64,000 bases of DNA from Blepharisma stoltei (GCA_914767885.1 CAJZBQ010000022.1:1-64000); one strand, 5' to 3'. Positions 1 to 11,346 are shown, counted from the stretch's first letter. Notes: generated by a model from the letters alone, not told the origin. Numbers and translations: made by a program.

Positions 1-410
1 TATAAAGTTATAAAGTTATAAAGTTATAAAGTTATAAAGTTATAAAGTTATAAAGTTATAAAGTTATAAAGTTATAACAGTTAATACAAGTTATAAAGTT
101 ATAAGTTATAAAGTTATAAAGTTATAAAGTTATAAAGTTACTAAAGTTATACAGTTATAACGTTATAAAGTTATAAAGTTATAAAGTTATAAAGTTATAA
201 AGTTATAAAGTTATAAAGTTTATAAAGTTATAAAGTATTATCAAGTTATAAAGTTATAAAGTTATAACGTTAATAAAGTTATCAAGTTATAAAGTTCTAA
301 ACGTTATAAAGTTATAAAGTTATAAAGTTATACAGTTATAAAGTTATCAAAGTTATAAAGTATAAGTTATAAAGTTCTAACGTTATAAAGTTACCTAAAG
401 TTATAACCCC
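1..410. repeat. 8-bp satellite (ATAAAGTT) at window edge
   Basis: About 400 bases of imperfect ATAAAGTT units with single-base drop-outs and insertions. It lies outside the telomere-type array, which is odd for a natural chromosome end. It has the same 8-bp period as the CCCTAACA array beside it. It may be a real subtelomeric satellite, or a base-calling or assembly artefact of telomeric repeats in long reads. Confidence 0.85.
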
Positions 411-433
411 AAACTCCCTACCACCTCTCAACC

Positions 434-1599
434 CAACCCTAACACCCTAACACCCTAACACCCTAACACCCTAACACCCTACACACCCTAACACCCTAAC
501 ACCCTAACACCCTAACACCCTAACACCCTAACACCCTAACACCCTAACACCCTAACACCCTAACACCCTAACACCCTAACACCCTAACACCTAACACCCT
601 AACACCCTAACACCCTAACACCCCTAACACCCTAACACCCTAACACCTAACACCCTAACACCCTAACACCCTAACACCCTAACACCCTAACACCCTAACA
701 CCCTAACACCCTAACACCCTAACACCCTAACACCCTAACACCCTAACACCCTAACACCCTAACACCCTAACACCCTAACACCCTAACACCCTAACACCCT
801 AACACCCTAACACCCTAACACCCTAACACCCTAACACCCTAACACCCTAACACCCCTAACACCCTAACACCCTAACACCCTAACACCCTACACCCTAACA
901 CCCTAACACCCTAACACCCTAACACCCTAACACCCTAACACCCTAACACCCCTAACACCCTAACACCCTAACACCCTAACACCCTAACCCTAACACCCTA
1001 ACACCCTAACACCCTAACACCCTAACACCCTAACACCCTAACACCCTAACACCCTAACACCCTAACACCCTAACACCCTAACACCCTAACACCCTAACAC
1101 CCTAACACCCTACACCCTAACCCCTAACACCCTAACACCCTAACACCCTAACACCTACACCCTAACACCCTAACACCCTAACACCCTAACACCCTAACAC
1201 CCTAACACCCTAACACCCTAACACCCTAACCCCTAACACCCTAACACCCTAACACCCTAACACCCTAACACCCTAACACCCTAACACCCTAACCACCCTA
1301 ACACCCTAACACCCTAACCCTAACACCCTAACACCCTAACACCCTAACACCCTAACACCCTAACACCCTAACACCCTAACACCCTAACACCCTAACACCC
1401 TAACACCCTAACACCCTAACACCCTAACACCCTAACCTAACACCCTAACACCCTAACACCCTAACACCCTAACCTACACCCTAACACCCTAACACCCTAA
1501 CACCCTAACACCCTAACACCCTAACACCCTAACACCCTAACACCCTAACACCCTAACACCCTAACACCCTAACACCCTAACACCCTAACACCCTAACAC
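434..1599. repeat. Telomere-type array (CCCTAACA)n
   Basis: About 145 units of CCCTAACA, with scattered units lacking or gaining one or two bases. The C-rich strand reads 5' to 3' from the left, as expected at a left chromosome end. The permutation CCCTAACA is known as the Blepharisma telomere repeat. The tract of about 1.2 kb is longer than typical somatic ciliate telomeres, which suggests a germline or internal telomeric tract. Confidence 0.9.
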
Positions 1600-1667
1600 A
1601 AGCTATCGATCGTATTTGATAGGGAATCTTTCAAATTGCTATAGAGCCTTGCCCCAATTTTTAAAGG

Positions 1668-1703
1668 CCTCTGACATTTGGAGGTAATTCTAAATGTCAG
1701 AGG
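1668..1703. repeat. Short perfect hairpin
   Basis: CCTCTGACATTT and its exact inverse complement are separated by 12 bases, just inside the telomere array. The flanks carry further short inverted matches (gcctt/aaggc). Role unknown; it may be a remnant of a small inverted-repeat element. Confidence 0.6.
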
Positions 1704-1779
1704 CTTGACAAAGCCTTATAATTATAGAGAATAAAAAGACTTGTATTTCTGGGCGAGCAAGGTAAAAAGCAATACAAAT

Positions 1780-2118
1780 TTAAATTAGTACCTTATTATT
1801 AATGTGAATAATTACTATCCGTGATATCAAGTCGCTAATCAGCAAAAATTTGCTTATGCTGCTGACCATAGAAAGAAATATTTCTGAAGTATAATATTTT
1901 TTTATATCTTTTTTGAGTTTTGCTAGTTTTTCAATAAGTGGCTGCTTAATTTCTTCTAAAGGTTTAAAGTAAAGCCTTAAGCATCGATGTCCTTTAGAAG
2001 CTGGCTTTTCTACATGCTCAGAAAGGTGATCTTTACAAAATAAGACTGTTCCTTCACATTCACACTTTCCATGGAGCTTGTTTGTGCAACCCTCTTTGGA
2101 GCACCTGCCACTAAACAT
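1780..2118 (-). CDS. Truncated B-box-like zinc finger protein
   Basis: A 112-residue frame starting at ATG 2118. The first 45 residues carry a Cys/His series (RCSKEGC, GKCEC, FCKDH, then SEH and GHRC) of B-box zinc-finger type. A short basic coiled-coil-like stretch (LKKDIKKYY) follows, then a hydrophobic tail ending in TAA. The layout of the start matches the N-terminus of the larger neighbouring gene at 2369-5335, so this is probably a paralogue. It lacks any Kelch or long coiled-coil part, perhaps because it was cut off at the subtelomere. It could be a pseudogene. Confidence 0.55.
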   Translation of the reverse strand: MFSGRCSKEGCTNKLHGKCECEGTVLFCKDHLSEHVEKPASKGHRCLRLYFKPLEEIKQPLIEKLAKLKKDIKKYYTSEIFLSMVSSISKFLLISDLISRIVIIHINNKVLI

Positions 2119-2298
2119 TTTTATAGATTTGTAATGTCTTAATAGATTAATACTTTAGCTTTAAAGACAATTAATTTAATATGTAGCCAACCTCTTTCTC
2201 TATATATTGATTTTACTTTCTATGTTTTATTTAGCTAAAATATGCATAAAGTGTTCAATTTAATTAAGATCAAGTAATGGTGATCGGCTCGATGCAGC

Positions 2299-2363
2299 TA
2301 TCAGAAAATAAAAATTATGCCAAAAACTATTTATCAGAAAATAAAAATTATGCCAAAAACTAT
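2299..2363. repeat. Direct repeat, two units of 32 bp
   Basis: The stretch beginning TATCAGAAAATAAAAATTAT and ending CAAAAACTAT occurs twice with a period of 33 bp, directly 3' of the Kelch gene stop codon. It looks like a recent slippage duplication. Confidence 0.85.
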
Positions 2364-2368
2364 TATAA

Positions 2369-5335
2369 TTACTGTAGCTCACTAATCTCTCTTAGATTCA
2401 TATCAAAAGAATAATATTTATCCACATCATTTCTGCATCCAATATATATTACTCCACTATTATATGCACAATAAACTTGACTAGGACAGCCAATAATTGG
2501 TAATTGGCCTACTTTTCTCCAAACTTTTTCATTCCAAATATCGCTCTCGTAGATTTTTCCTCTACACTCAATTAAATACAATCTCTCTCCATTTATCAAA
2601 ATTTTTCTCATATTCGGTGTAAATTTATAAGGAATTTTTTTCCCAAAAGTATTTGATTTTATATTGTACCGTAATAGCTTTTCACTATTATATCCAGAAA
2701 TCAAAATTTCATCATTAAATACTATGGAATGGCATTTGTAGTCGATCTCAGGCAATGGCTTTAACCCAATTCATTTATTTTTTCGTAAATCAAATTTTTC
2801 AGATAGATTTAAGAACTTACCATTACTGAGACCTCCAAAGCAATAAACGCTTCCTTTGAAAAAGACAGCTGATGACCAAGAGCATGTTTTTCCAGGAGGG
2901 AGAATGCGAAATTTATAATGCTCATCAATTGTTAATGAAATATTAGACGGAGGATAGCTTCCAAAGCAGAATAATTCACCATTTGGAAGCTGAGCTATAC
3001 ATGTGCCACTGCTTAAGGGCTCGGGAGTTTCTATTTTCTTTTTATCTTGAATTCTATTCTCAGTGTCATAAATATAGAGGTTTCCTCTATATAGCGCTGA
3101 AAGCGCAGACATTTTCCCAGGAGCTTTCCAAGTTCGTCGGACCAAATCGCTTTTTGGTCCGACCAAGGCATTGATTTGGTGCAACCAACCGATAAATTCC
3201 GATCAGAATTTATCGGCCTTACAGCGCCAAACATAGGAAACTTCTATAAGCAAATTTGTTTGGCTTTCAATATTTGTGGTAAGATATAGTGATGTTTTTT
3301 GGTTGTAAGCTTTAATAAGGTCTTGATGAGCTTGAAACAAAGCTGGATTTGAATAGCAGATGCTTTTTCAATTATCTTCGAACAAAGATAATGTCGTTCT
3401 AACTCCTCCCCCCCCCCCTCCGTGAGCGAACAAAACCATTAGAAAAATCGCCATTTTTTGACCAAAAACCCACCCTCCGTGAGTGAACAAAAATTTTTTT
3501 AATAGAAAAAAATTTTAATGGAAAAAAATTTTGATATATAAGTGATAATTAGTATAATGAAATCTAGAGCTAATTCTGTTTATTTTAAACAAATTGCGTT
3601 TTTAAAACATAAATTTTGCAAATTAAATTAATATTTGCTTCCCAATTTTTGCAAATTAGGATTTTTTTAAATTTCGAAAAAAATATTTTTTATAAAATTT
3701 TATATATAAATTTTTTTTAAAAAAAAAAAATTTAACCCCCCTCCGTGAGCGAACAAAATTTTTTTGTTCGCTCACGGAGGGGGGGGGGGGAGTAAAGCAT
3801 TTTTCTATATCTCTATCAATATTTTTTTCCAAAATTTGAGATTTTTCAGCTTTTAGTTCTTTTGTTTTGAACTCTGCAAATAAATTTTCAATGAGTTTTA
3901 TTTTTTCCCCAATTTTTAAAATTGAGCTTTCAATCTCAGAAGCTTGTTTTAACTGAAAATTTTCCAAGTTTGTATAATTTTCCATTTTCAATATAATTTC
4001 TTCTTTTCAGCTGGTAAAATTTCGGTTGGTTTCCTCTGTTAAATTCATTAGATGAGATATATTATTGTCATGGTCTATAATGCTTTTGCTATTTAAATTT
4101 GCCTTATCCTCTAGAGCTTGCAGCTTTTTATCTATTTCATAAAATTTATTTTTGCAGAGCATTTCAATCTCCCAAAAGTCAAATGGTTTCGGATGTCTAG
4201 AAACATTTGGGTTTCTTGGAATAATTTTTTTGGCTTTCTTAACAGCTTCATTTGGCTGTAAAGCTAATAGATTTAAATCTGGATCTTGCTCAGTGTCTGA
4301 TAAACTTTGAGTTTTATTAATCTTTTCAAAATAGCGATATAATATAGAAGACTCAGATTTCAGAATATCAAGGGACTGCTTTAGGCTGCTTTCGTGACTT
4401 GAAAAGCTTTGGGAGTAGGAGTTCACGATTTTTTTTTCTAGATTATTTCTTTTAGTAATTTCTTTTCTAACTCCCCCATCCTTGAGCGAACAAAACCACT
4501 GGAAAAATCCAAAAAACCCACCCTCCGTGAGTGAACAAAAAATTTTAATATATAACTGAAATTATTATAATAAAATCTCTTGCTAATTCTGTTTAATTTT
4601 TAAACAGCTGCATTTAAAGCATAATTTTACAAATTAAATTAATTTTTGCTTCTCAATTTTTAAATTAAAAACAAATTTTTTATAAAATTAATATATTATT
4701 TTTTAGAAAAAACAATTAACCCCCTCCGTGAGCGAACAAAATTTTTTTGTTAGATCACGGAGGGGGGAATAAGTAATTCAAGAACTGCTTGCTTCGCTTC
4801 TTTATTGAGACTTGAATTAGACATTGATGAAGAAGTTATATAATGAAATTTTCGATGCTCTTCTGCGTGAAGCTCACACATATTAGTTTCAGGGGAAGTG
4901 CAGTCGCAAAAATACTTACTCCCCTCCGTGAGTGAACAAAAAAATTTTGTTCAGTCACGGGGGGTTAATTTTTTTTTTTTAAAAAAAAATTATATATAAA
5001 TTTTATAGAAAATTTTTTTTTCGAAATTTAAAAAAATCCTAATTTGCAAAAATTGGGAAGCAAATATTAATTTAATTTATAAAATTTATATTTTAAAAAC
5101 GCAATTTGTTTAAAATTAAACAGAATTAGCTCTATATTTCATTATACTAATTATCATTTATATATCAAAATTTTTTTCCATAAAAATTTTTCTATTAAAA
5201 AAATTTTTGTTCACTCACGGAAGGTGGGTTTTTGGGCAAAAAATAGCGATTTTTTCTAATGGTTTTGTTCACTCTCGGAGGGGGGGAGTTAATATCTGAT
5301 TTGCAGCCAGGCACAAAGCAAATTTTGCCCTCCAT
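2369..5335 (-). CDS. B-box / coiled-coil / Kelch-repeat protein split by three IESs
   Basis: ATG at 5335, TAA at 2369. The frame is continuous only if UGA is Trp and three TA-bounded MITEs (4919-5291, 4470-4771, 3402-3794) are removed; 1899 nt then remain, exactly 633 codons. The N-terminus has a B-box-like Cys/His cluster (ICFVPGC, KYFCDC, MCELHAEEHRKFH). A polar, helical middle part follows (QASEIESSILKIGEKIKLIE). The last ~270 residues contain Kelch-like blades such as SVYCFGG followed by KFDLRKNKWIGLKPLP. Known ciliate proteins combine B-box, coiled coil and Kelch in this order; a cytoskeletal or adaptor role is only an inference. Two perfect hairpins lie within the coding part (3129-3214). 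Confidence 0.85.
3402..3794. mobile_element. MITE-type IES (393 bp)
   Basis: Flanked by TA (3400-3401 and 3793-3794). The left end is a long C-run followed by TCCGTGAGCGAACAAAA, which recurs inverted at the right end; a second pair of the word sits inside. The interior is very AT-rich with no frame of its own. Removal joins GAA AAA TGC TTT AGA ACG in frame. The pattern matches the abundant Blepharisma germline MITE thought to derive from a pogo-type transposon. Confidence 0.9.
4470..4771. mobile_element. MITE-type IES (302 bp)
   Basis: TA-bounded (4468-4469 / 4770-4771) shorter and more diverged member of the same MITE family. The terminal word has drifted (TCCTTGAGCGAACAAAA) and the right hairpin reads TTAGATCACGG. 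Its removal restores ...GAA TTA CTT AGA AAA GAA... in the host gene. Confidence 0.85.
4919..5291. mobile_element. MITE-type IES (373 bp), inverted orientation
   Basis: TA-bounded (4917-4918 / 5290-5291). It is the same MITE family as 3402-3794 but inserted in the opposite orientation: the short internal hairpin is on the left and the two-word arm on the right. It separates the first ~15 codons of the host gene, splitting the zinc-finger Cys cluster. Excision gives TCA GAT ATT AAG TAT TTT TGC. Confidence 0.9.
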
Positions 5336-5887
5336 TATTCTGAATCTACAATAATTTGGTTTTATTTATACTTTACAAAAAAATTTTCCATCCTAGCTCG
5401 CCAAATGGTTTCTTGGCATTATTGAATCGGGAAAATTTTATAGCATAAATTACTCATCTCCAAAATTGATTGTTCACAATATGATTTAGTTTGATATTGT
5501 TGGTATTTCAATATATATCAAGTTCATGATTGACTGATTTATTAGGCTTGAAATTTTTTAAAATAATCCTATAGATCAATTGCAACTCTATTAGCCTTGC
5601 AATTGAAGGTAATTGCTCTAAGATTTTCAATTGAAAGTAAGAATATACTCTTTATTCAAATTATAGTTATAAAACCTCTTACAAGGCTATTCTGCAAAAT
5701 TTTGAATTTATGTTTATTTAATGCCAACTTATTAAATATTTTTATATGATTCCACATATTCTAAATATTTATTATTTTATCATTATGATTATATTTCCCG
5801 CAGCTTATTTAATAATGAAAATTTTTCGAATATTTTTTCGTTTTTGGAAATAATTAAAATATTACCACCAATTAATCTTGTTATTGA
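5336..5887. other. AT-rich spacer
   Basis: No coding frame, RNA gene or repeat could be recognised between the start of the Kelch gene and the stop of the monooxygenase. It presumably holds the promoter of the former and the 3' flank of the latter. Confidence 0.5.
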
Positions 5888-7429
5888 TTACACTCGATGT
5901 GTTATGACTGCTTTATAATCTGCAACGTCCAAAAAGCCAAAATAATGTTTAAATAAAGTTTTCTGTCTCCTTATTTGAAGTCCCATATCCCTCATAAAAG
6001 GATCATATGAAAAAATGCCCCCTGCAACAGTGTTTAAGTTATTGCAAGGCCTAATAAATTTTCTTACAATTTTTTTTCTTTTCGCAATATCATTTTTCAT
6101 TTCCTCATTTCCCGGCAAAGCTACCTTACCTCTGAGAACTTCAGCCAGCCAGCATGCTTGTATTGAAAATCCCAGACAAGCCCCTACATTTCTAAACATC
6201 CCAATAACGGCCAGATTCTTTTTCCCAGGAATTATTGTATGCCTATACATTCAAGTTCCATCTTCTTCTTGTTCTATCCCAAAAGTACTAAACTGAAATC
6301 CAGTTGCATAAACAATTAAATCAGCTTTATAATGATTATCCCCGACAATAACCCCATCAGGGGTAATTTCATTGACAGTCCCTTTAACATGCTTTATTTC
6401 ACCTGAAATATATTTTTTAATGATTTCTTCGTCTCTGATATTTATATCAACACTTCTTGAAGAGGCATAAGACAGATCTGGATGCAGAAATTCTGGGAGG
6501 TCTTCTTTGAATTTTTTTTCGACTTGTTTATAAAATCAGTTAACTAAAGGCTTGCAATAGTTATAGAGCCAAAACCCATCATCGACAGGCATTAAAAATA
6601 ATTGGCCAAATCTTGTAAAAAGCAGCTTTTCTATATTAATCCCAAAAAATTTTTTCCCATAAGGCTTGGTTCAGTGGACTCTCCTTTGTATATTAATAAC
6701 TTTTCCTCCATTTTTCGCTGCTATATTAGAAATATCATATGCGCTTCTCAGTCCTCCTATAACAACAACATTTTTTCCTTCACATAATTTTTTGGCATTT
6801 ATAAACTTACTGCTGTGTATTATTTTCCCTTTAAAACTTTCTTCACCCTTAATTTTAGGTATATTTGGCAAATTATAAAGACCTGCGCACAATACTAAAA
6901 AGTCATAATTTATTGATTTTCCATCTGAAAGGTTAACTTGTCATGACTCATCCTCATTTTGCCTTATTGAAGTTACATTTGCATCGCAGTGAAGCAAAGG
7001 GAGTAAATTGAATTTTTTAATTATGTCTTCGTTAATTCAGTGCTGTAAATAATCAAGTTTAGGGAGCATTGGGGCGTTTTTAATTGGATCATCTGGTAGA
7101 TAATATGACCGAAAAGCAAATTGAAGCCCAGCTTCATCGTAATTTTCTGATCAAACTCCACCTGGAGTTGACTGTTTTTCTAGTATTTCGATTTCATAGC
7201 CTTGAGTTTTTAGTATTTTTGCAGTCACAAGGCCTGCTAAGCCTCCTCCAATGATACCTATTTTTTTAGGAATTTTTGAGATAAAGTGAGAATTTGGGTG
7301 AGATTCGTAAGGAAGCTTAGGGAGTTCTTGATACGGAGGACCGACTGGATTGGGAATAGAAAATTCTCAATTTAAGACAGAAAAAGCAGAGCCTGCTGAA
7401 ATTCCTAAAAAGAAAACAGCCTTTTTCAT
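5888..7429 (-). CDS. Flavin-containing monooxygenase-like protein
   Basis: 513 residues, ATG at 7429, TAA at 5888, uninterrupted when UGA is read as Trp. The N-terminal FAD Rossmann motif GIIGGGLAG sits near residue 60, with a GGVW segment (Trp from TGA) shortly after. The FMO-type motif FKGKIIHSSKF is near residue 210 and a second nucleotide-binding loop (VIGGLRSA) near residue 225. YATGFQFS and DGTWMYRH (Trp from TGA) follow in the C-terminal half. The first ~20 residues are hydrophobic (MKKAVFFLGISAGSAFS) and may be a signal or anchor. The family uses NADPH, O2 and FAD to oxygenate nucleophilic N or S; the substrate here is unknown. A broken copy of its 5' end lies at 11424-11600. Confidence 0.9.
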
Positions 7430-7458
7430 AATACTTATTAGTTATATAAAAAGGCTTA

Positions 7459-7670
7459 CTCCCCCTCCGTAAGCGATCAAAACCATTGGAAAATCCCTAT
7501 TTTTTGCCAAAAACCCACCCTCCGTGAACGAACAAAAATTTTTTACGAAAAAAAAATTTATAATGTAAGTGATAATTATTATAACGAAATTTCTAGCTAA
7601 TTCTGCTTAATTTTAAACATTGCAATTTTAAAACATAAATTTAATTTTTTTATCTAATTATTATAAGTTA
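7459..7670. mobile_element. Partial MITE, left arm only
   Basis: Starts at a TA with ACTCCCCCTCCGTAAGCGA and carries the second word (ACCCTCCGTGAACGAACAAAA) and the AT-rich core. The right hairpin is missing. It lies immediately upstream of the monooxygenase start. The same partial element recurs after the FMO fragment at 11630, so the truncation predates the duplication. Confidence 0.75.
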
Positions 7671-8454
7671 CTTGTAGGACATGATCATATCTATATGATA
7701 TCAAGCTGTCTCTTTTCTGTTAATTGTGTACTGATTCTTTATTTCTATTTCATGTGCATTCCATATCTTCCATCCTTTATAAATGCCACAAATTTCGATC
7801 TATTATTATTAAGAATTTTTATTAGGCTAAAAATTATAAAATCGGGCCTTTGTAGTTTCTTCTAAAAATATGTATATCTTTTTCTTCAATGATATCTTCA
7901 TGTAAGTCTTTTAATTCTTCATCCATTAATGTTTTCTTCTAACTTATTGTATAGATTATTTGATTTTCTTATTTTTGTATCAAATTTATGCAAGTAAATC
8001 TTCCATAAAGCATCTATTTTTATTCCATAATTTTCGAGATCGTATATATTTTGTATCTCTTTCACATCATAAATTAGTCATTTATAAATAGTCAATTTAT
8101 ATGTTGATTTTTCCAAAATATTTTCCATATCATTTTTAAATTTTCTTCTAAATTTCGCTCTATTTATATAAAATTTCCTATTTGAAAATTTGAGCTAAAA
8201 TCCCTGTATTACCATAGGAGCTAGAGACTATACGATATGATTGTTTCAAAACAGTATTAATAAGATTTATAGCCTATTTTTAATATATAACATACTCTGC
8301 CTCTTATAGTTAGCGCATACATGTAAAGAATTTTTATTATAAAAATTCTCAAGCTCTTTTTTTTTTACAGAATTTTCCCCCCAATCGTTGTTCGAACTAT
8401 AGCGATCGATTCAATCAATAATGATGGGAGTTAAGATATTATATGAAATACGAG

Positions 8455-8527
8455 CGAGAGGAATGAAAATTCTCAATATAAAATTAAATAATTTTTCATA
8501 ATACTTTTAATTATATAAAGAAGCTTA
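8455..8527 (-). pseudogene. Decayed copy of FMO upstream/start region
   Basis: The stretch GAAAATTCTCAATATAAAAT ... TTTTTCATAATACTTTTAAT ... TATATAAAGAAGCTTACTCC resembles the start region and upstream flank of the monooxygenase at 7360-7460, with internal deletion. This would be a third, heavily eroded copy of the segment. The match is short and the call tentative. Confidence 0.35.
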
Positions 8528-10103
8528 CTCCCCCCACCATAGCGAACAAAAATTGTGCGCTAACGGAAGGGGTTGGTCAAACCTGGCTGGGTCTATTGAC
8601 TCTATGCTCTATCTGGCAGTCTGATTCTATCTAGTAGTCTGGCTCTATCTTATTCTATCTGGCAGTCTGGCCCTATCTAGTAATCTTGTTCTATCTAATT
8701 CTATCTGGTAGTCTGGCAGTTCAGATCTATAGGCAGTGATCTCCCACTTAGAAAATAAGCGATTCAAATTAATTGAACCTTTTAATTAATAAATCAAACA
8801 TTTAGAGAGTCTATATTGCTTTAAACACTTTATATCCATTGTTAAATTTGAAAAAATAATCAAATTTTAGTTAAAAATGCGAAATAACTTCTATTTTTTA
8901 CACGTCTAAAATTTCCTTCCAAGCTTTTTATATCTTTATTTTTATATAATTTAAAAATTATTTAACAAAGTATTTCGTTTAAACATTTTAAAATGTAAAA
9001 TAGCTTGATTTTATGATTGATTGCAATTATGTAACTTTTATTAATTCGATTTATTTTCAGTATTAAATTCTTTTTCACAATTTTATCAGCAATTTATCCC
9101 TCTGTAAATCACAGAATATGTTGCAGACTTGACAAAATTATGCAATATCGATATAAATCTTTTTCTACCAGATAGAGCCAGTCACATCAAGCAGATTGCT
9201 AGGTAGAGCCAGTAGAGCCAAACAGCCAGACAGGGCCAACAGAGAGAGGTAAAACCAGACTAAAAGATTGCCAGGCAGAGTCAAACTGCCAGGTAGAACC
9301 AGACCGCCGGATAGAGCCTAGATAGAGCCAGACTGCCAATTGAGCCCGGGGCTAATTATTTTAAAAAATTATATATAAAAATTTTATATAACAATTTTTT
9401 ATGAAATTTAAAACATCCCTATTCGTAAAATTTAATTTAATTCATAAACTTATGTTTTTAAAATATCACTTATATATCAAAATTTGTTTTTCATAAAAAA
9501 AAATTTATATAAAAACACACTCATCTGCTTACTGACAAAAACTATGGATTTTTCAAATGGTTTTGCTCGCTCACAGAAGTGGGGAGGTAGATATATCAGA
9601 TTATCAATTGAAGCTTTTCTGCCTAAGTCAATATATCGATCTTCATAATCCTTTTTTACTCTTTTCCTCTTTTTCCCATTATTTTCTTTAGATTTTTCAA
9701 TTGCGCCTTCTAAGTTTTCCAGCCTTATAGTGTTTTGATGGACTGTTTCTATAACTTTACTAACATTGAATCTTTTCTCATAAACTTCTTTTGGATCTTT
9801 TGTTTGCTTATAGTAATAATAATGTCCAGAATAGTATGTGCATTCGTAATTGTTATACTTTAGTCTTTTCTTATGAAATCGCCCGTGCCTAAATCTTTTC
9901 TGTATATTGTGCTTTATTTTTCAATATGTTTCAGAACGCACCCATTTGCTTTCTTTTTTCTTATTTCTGAACTGGCTGAAAGGAGCTTTCAATTTCTTGA
10001 GCTGCTTTGAAGGACAATAAAGGTATTTAGGATGAATTTCAGGGGTTAGGCACCAGCTCATAATAAAATGATATTTAAATAGTTTATTTATTAAAATTTC
10101 CAT
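8511..10103 (-). CDS. Basic orphan protein, copy 1, split by composite element
   Basis: ATG at 10103. The frame runs to about 9590, then meets the element at 8528-9589. Joining TA to TA gives ...ATA TAT CTA AGC TTC TTT ATA TAA, so 531 nt (176 residues) remain, a multiple of three. The protein is Lys/Arg/Tyr-rich (KKRKRVKKDYEDRYIDLGRK near the C-terminus, HYYYYKQTKDP in the middle) with one Trp from TGA (SETYWKIKH). No family recognised. A second copy with about 85% similar residues is at 13906-14426, and decayed copies of the basic C-terminal part lie at 10535-10640 and 14865-14965. The last five codons overlap sequence that resembles the FMO flank, so the true 3' end is uncertain. Confidence 0.55.
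8528..9589. mobile_element. Composite TA-bounded element with GGCAGTCTGG clusters
   Basis: Bounded by TA at 8526-8527 and 9588-9589, length 1062 bp. Outer ends are diverged MITE ends (ACTCCCCCCACCATAGCGAAC left; TCACAGAAGTGGGGAGG right). Inside are two facing arrays: 8577-8735 holds several CTATCTGGCAGTCTGG-like units, and 9163-9352 holds the inverse complement (CCAGACTGCCAGATAGAG-like). Between them lies AT-rich DNA without a frame. A longer homologue sits at 11929-13905. Confidence 0.75.
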
Positions 10104-10534
10104 ATTTCTGTTCTGTTCTAATGTCTAATTGTTTCATTAATCTTATGAATGTGCCTCAAATCAAATCTCGCCGATATTAACTGCGATTTACTTGCGAAAT
10201 AATAAATCTTATAGAATTTATTTTGTCTTGAAATAAATATGTTTTACAATTTTGCGTTAAAAATCCTTAATATGTTTAAAAATTTATTTATAAATTACAT
10301 GTTAAATTTAATTATACTGCTTATTTAATGATAATTTTTGCAAAGTCTCTTTTAAAGTTCTAGCAAGTTTATATATCTGTTTGCAATTATAGATGTGTTA
10401 CCACTGATAACTGCTTCCCTATTTTCATATAGTAAATAGGGAAAGAAGCAGAATTCTTTATTGCAATTGGTATTGCAGTTCAGATTATATAAAGCAGCCT
10501 AATTGTTCTAAATTATTAATTGAAAATTTCCTTA

Positions 10535-10640
10535 TTTGATCAATATATCTCTCCTGATATTATTTTTTGCTCGCTTTCTCTTTTTCCCAATTCTCTCTTT
10601 ACTCTTTTCTATAGCCTGTAAAGCTTATAAGTTTTTCGAT
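10535..10640 (-). pseudogene. Decayed C-terminal fragment of the orphan gene family
   Basis: In one frame it reads SKNL*ALQAIEKSKERIG followed by KKRKRAKNN, mirroring ENLEGAIEKSKENNGKKRK of the intact neighbour, but with an in-frame TAA and loss of the rest. Confidence 0.6.
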
Positions 10641-11346
10641 TTGCTGATCATGCCATTTCATAAATAAAATGGCATTTGGTTCGAGCAAAATTAGCGAAGC
10701 TATTTTCTCTCCTAGAGTTTAGGATGTGCTGAGGATAAGTCTTAAAATAAAAAAAAAAATCATATAAAAAATATGCTTATTTTTAATTAAGGAGATTTGC
10801 ATATTTTCTGATCTACACTGATACTTCTATTTGTTATATTTGGTATAATTCGTTCTATTTTATTAATTCTCATACGTCTACAGCTTATAGATCATGATTA
10901 GCTGCTTGTCCTTGAGAAGTAAATTCAAGCTATAGCTCATAACAGCTCTCTGAGCTCTAATCTGATACTTTTAAATCTCTTTTCATTAACCGCTTTCTCG
11001 TTATAGCAATAAAGGCTATAAGAATTACAATAAAGCTACCATGGCAATATAGATAATTTTACCCATTTCCTGAGCTTTGGTCTTATCTTTTCAACTATTG
11101 AATATAGCCCGAGCCGAAGGAGGCTCGGGCTAATCTACCTTTATAATTCTTACCAAATAGAGCAATGCATCAATGTGAAACCAACAAACATTTGATGAGC
11201 TGCAAAAAGATAAAAAATGCAATTTGTACTATAAGATGCACCAGAGATACAGCTCACAAGATTATGCAGATAGCAAGCCTTTTTTCAAAGAAAATATGAA
11301 GCCATGACCCATTTTATAAACTAGGAAACAAATTGCGAAAATCTTT
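10641..11346. other. Spacer without recognised genes
   Basis: AT-rich, no convincing frame. It contains a perfect GC-rich hairpin at 11105-11132 (TAGCCCGAGCC/GGCTCGGGCTA with a 6-base loop), which stands out from its surroundings. Confidence 0.5.
11105..11132. repeat. GC-rich perfect hairpin
   Basis: Eleven-base arms TAGCCCGAGCC and GGCTCGGGCTA with a GAAGGA loop, in AT-rich surroundings. It could be a remnant of a hairpin-type IES; no run of T follows that would suggest a terminator. Confidence 0.6.

Noticed and set aside
434-1599. CRISPR-like array
   Set aside because: The units are an 8-mer without spacers; it is a telomere-type tandem array in a eukaryote.
3402-3794. Rho-independent terminators (GC hairpins followed by T-runs at MITE ends)
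   Set aside because: These hairpins are MITE terminal repeats in a eukaryotic genome and occur inside coding genes.
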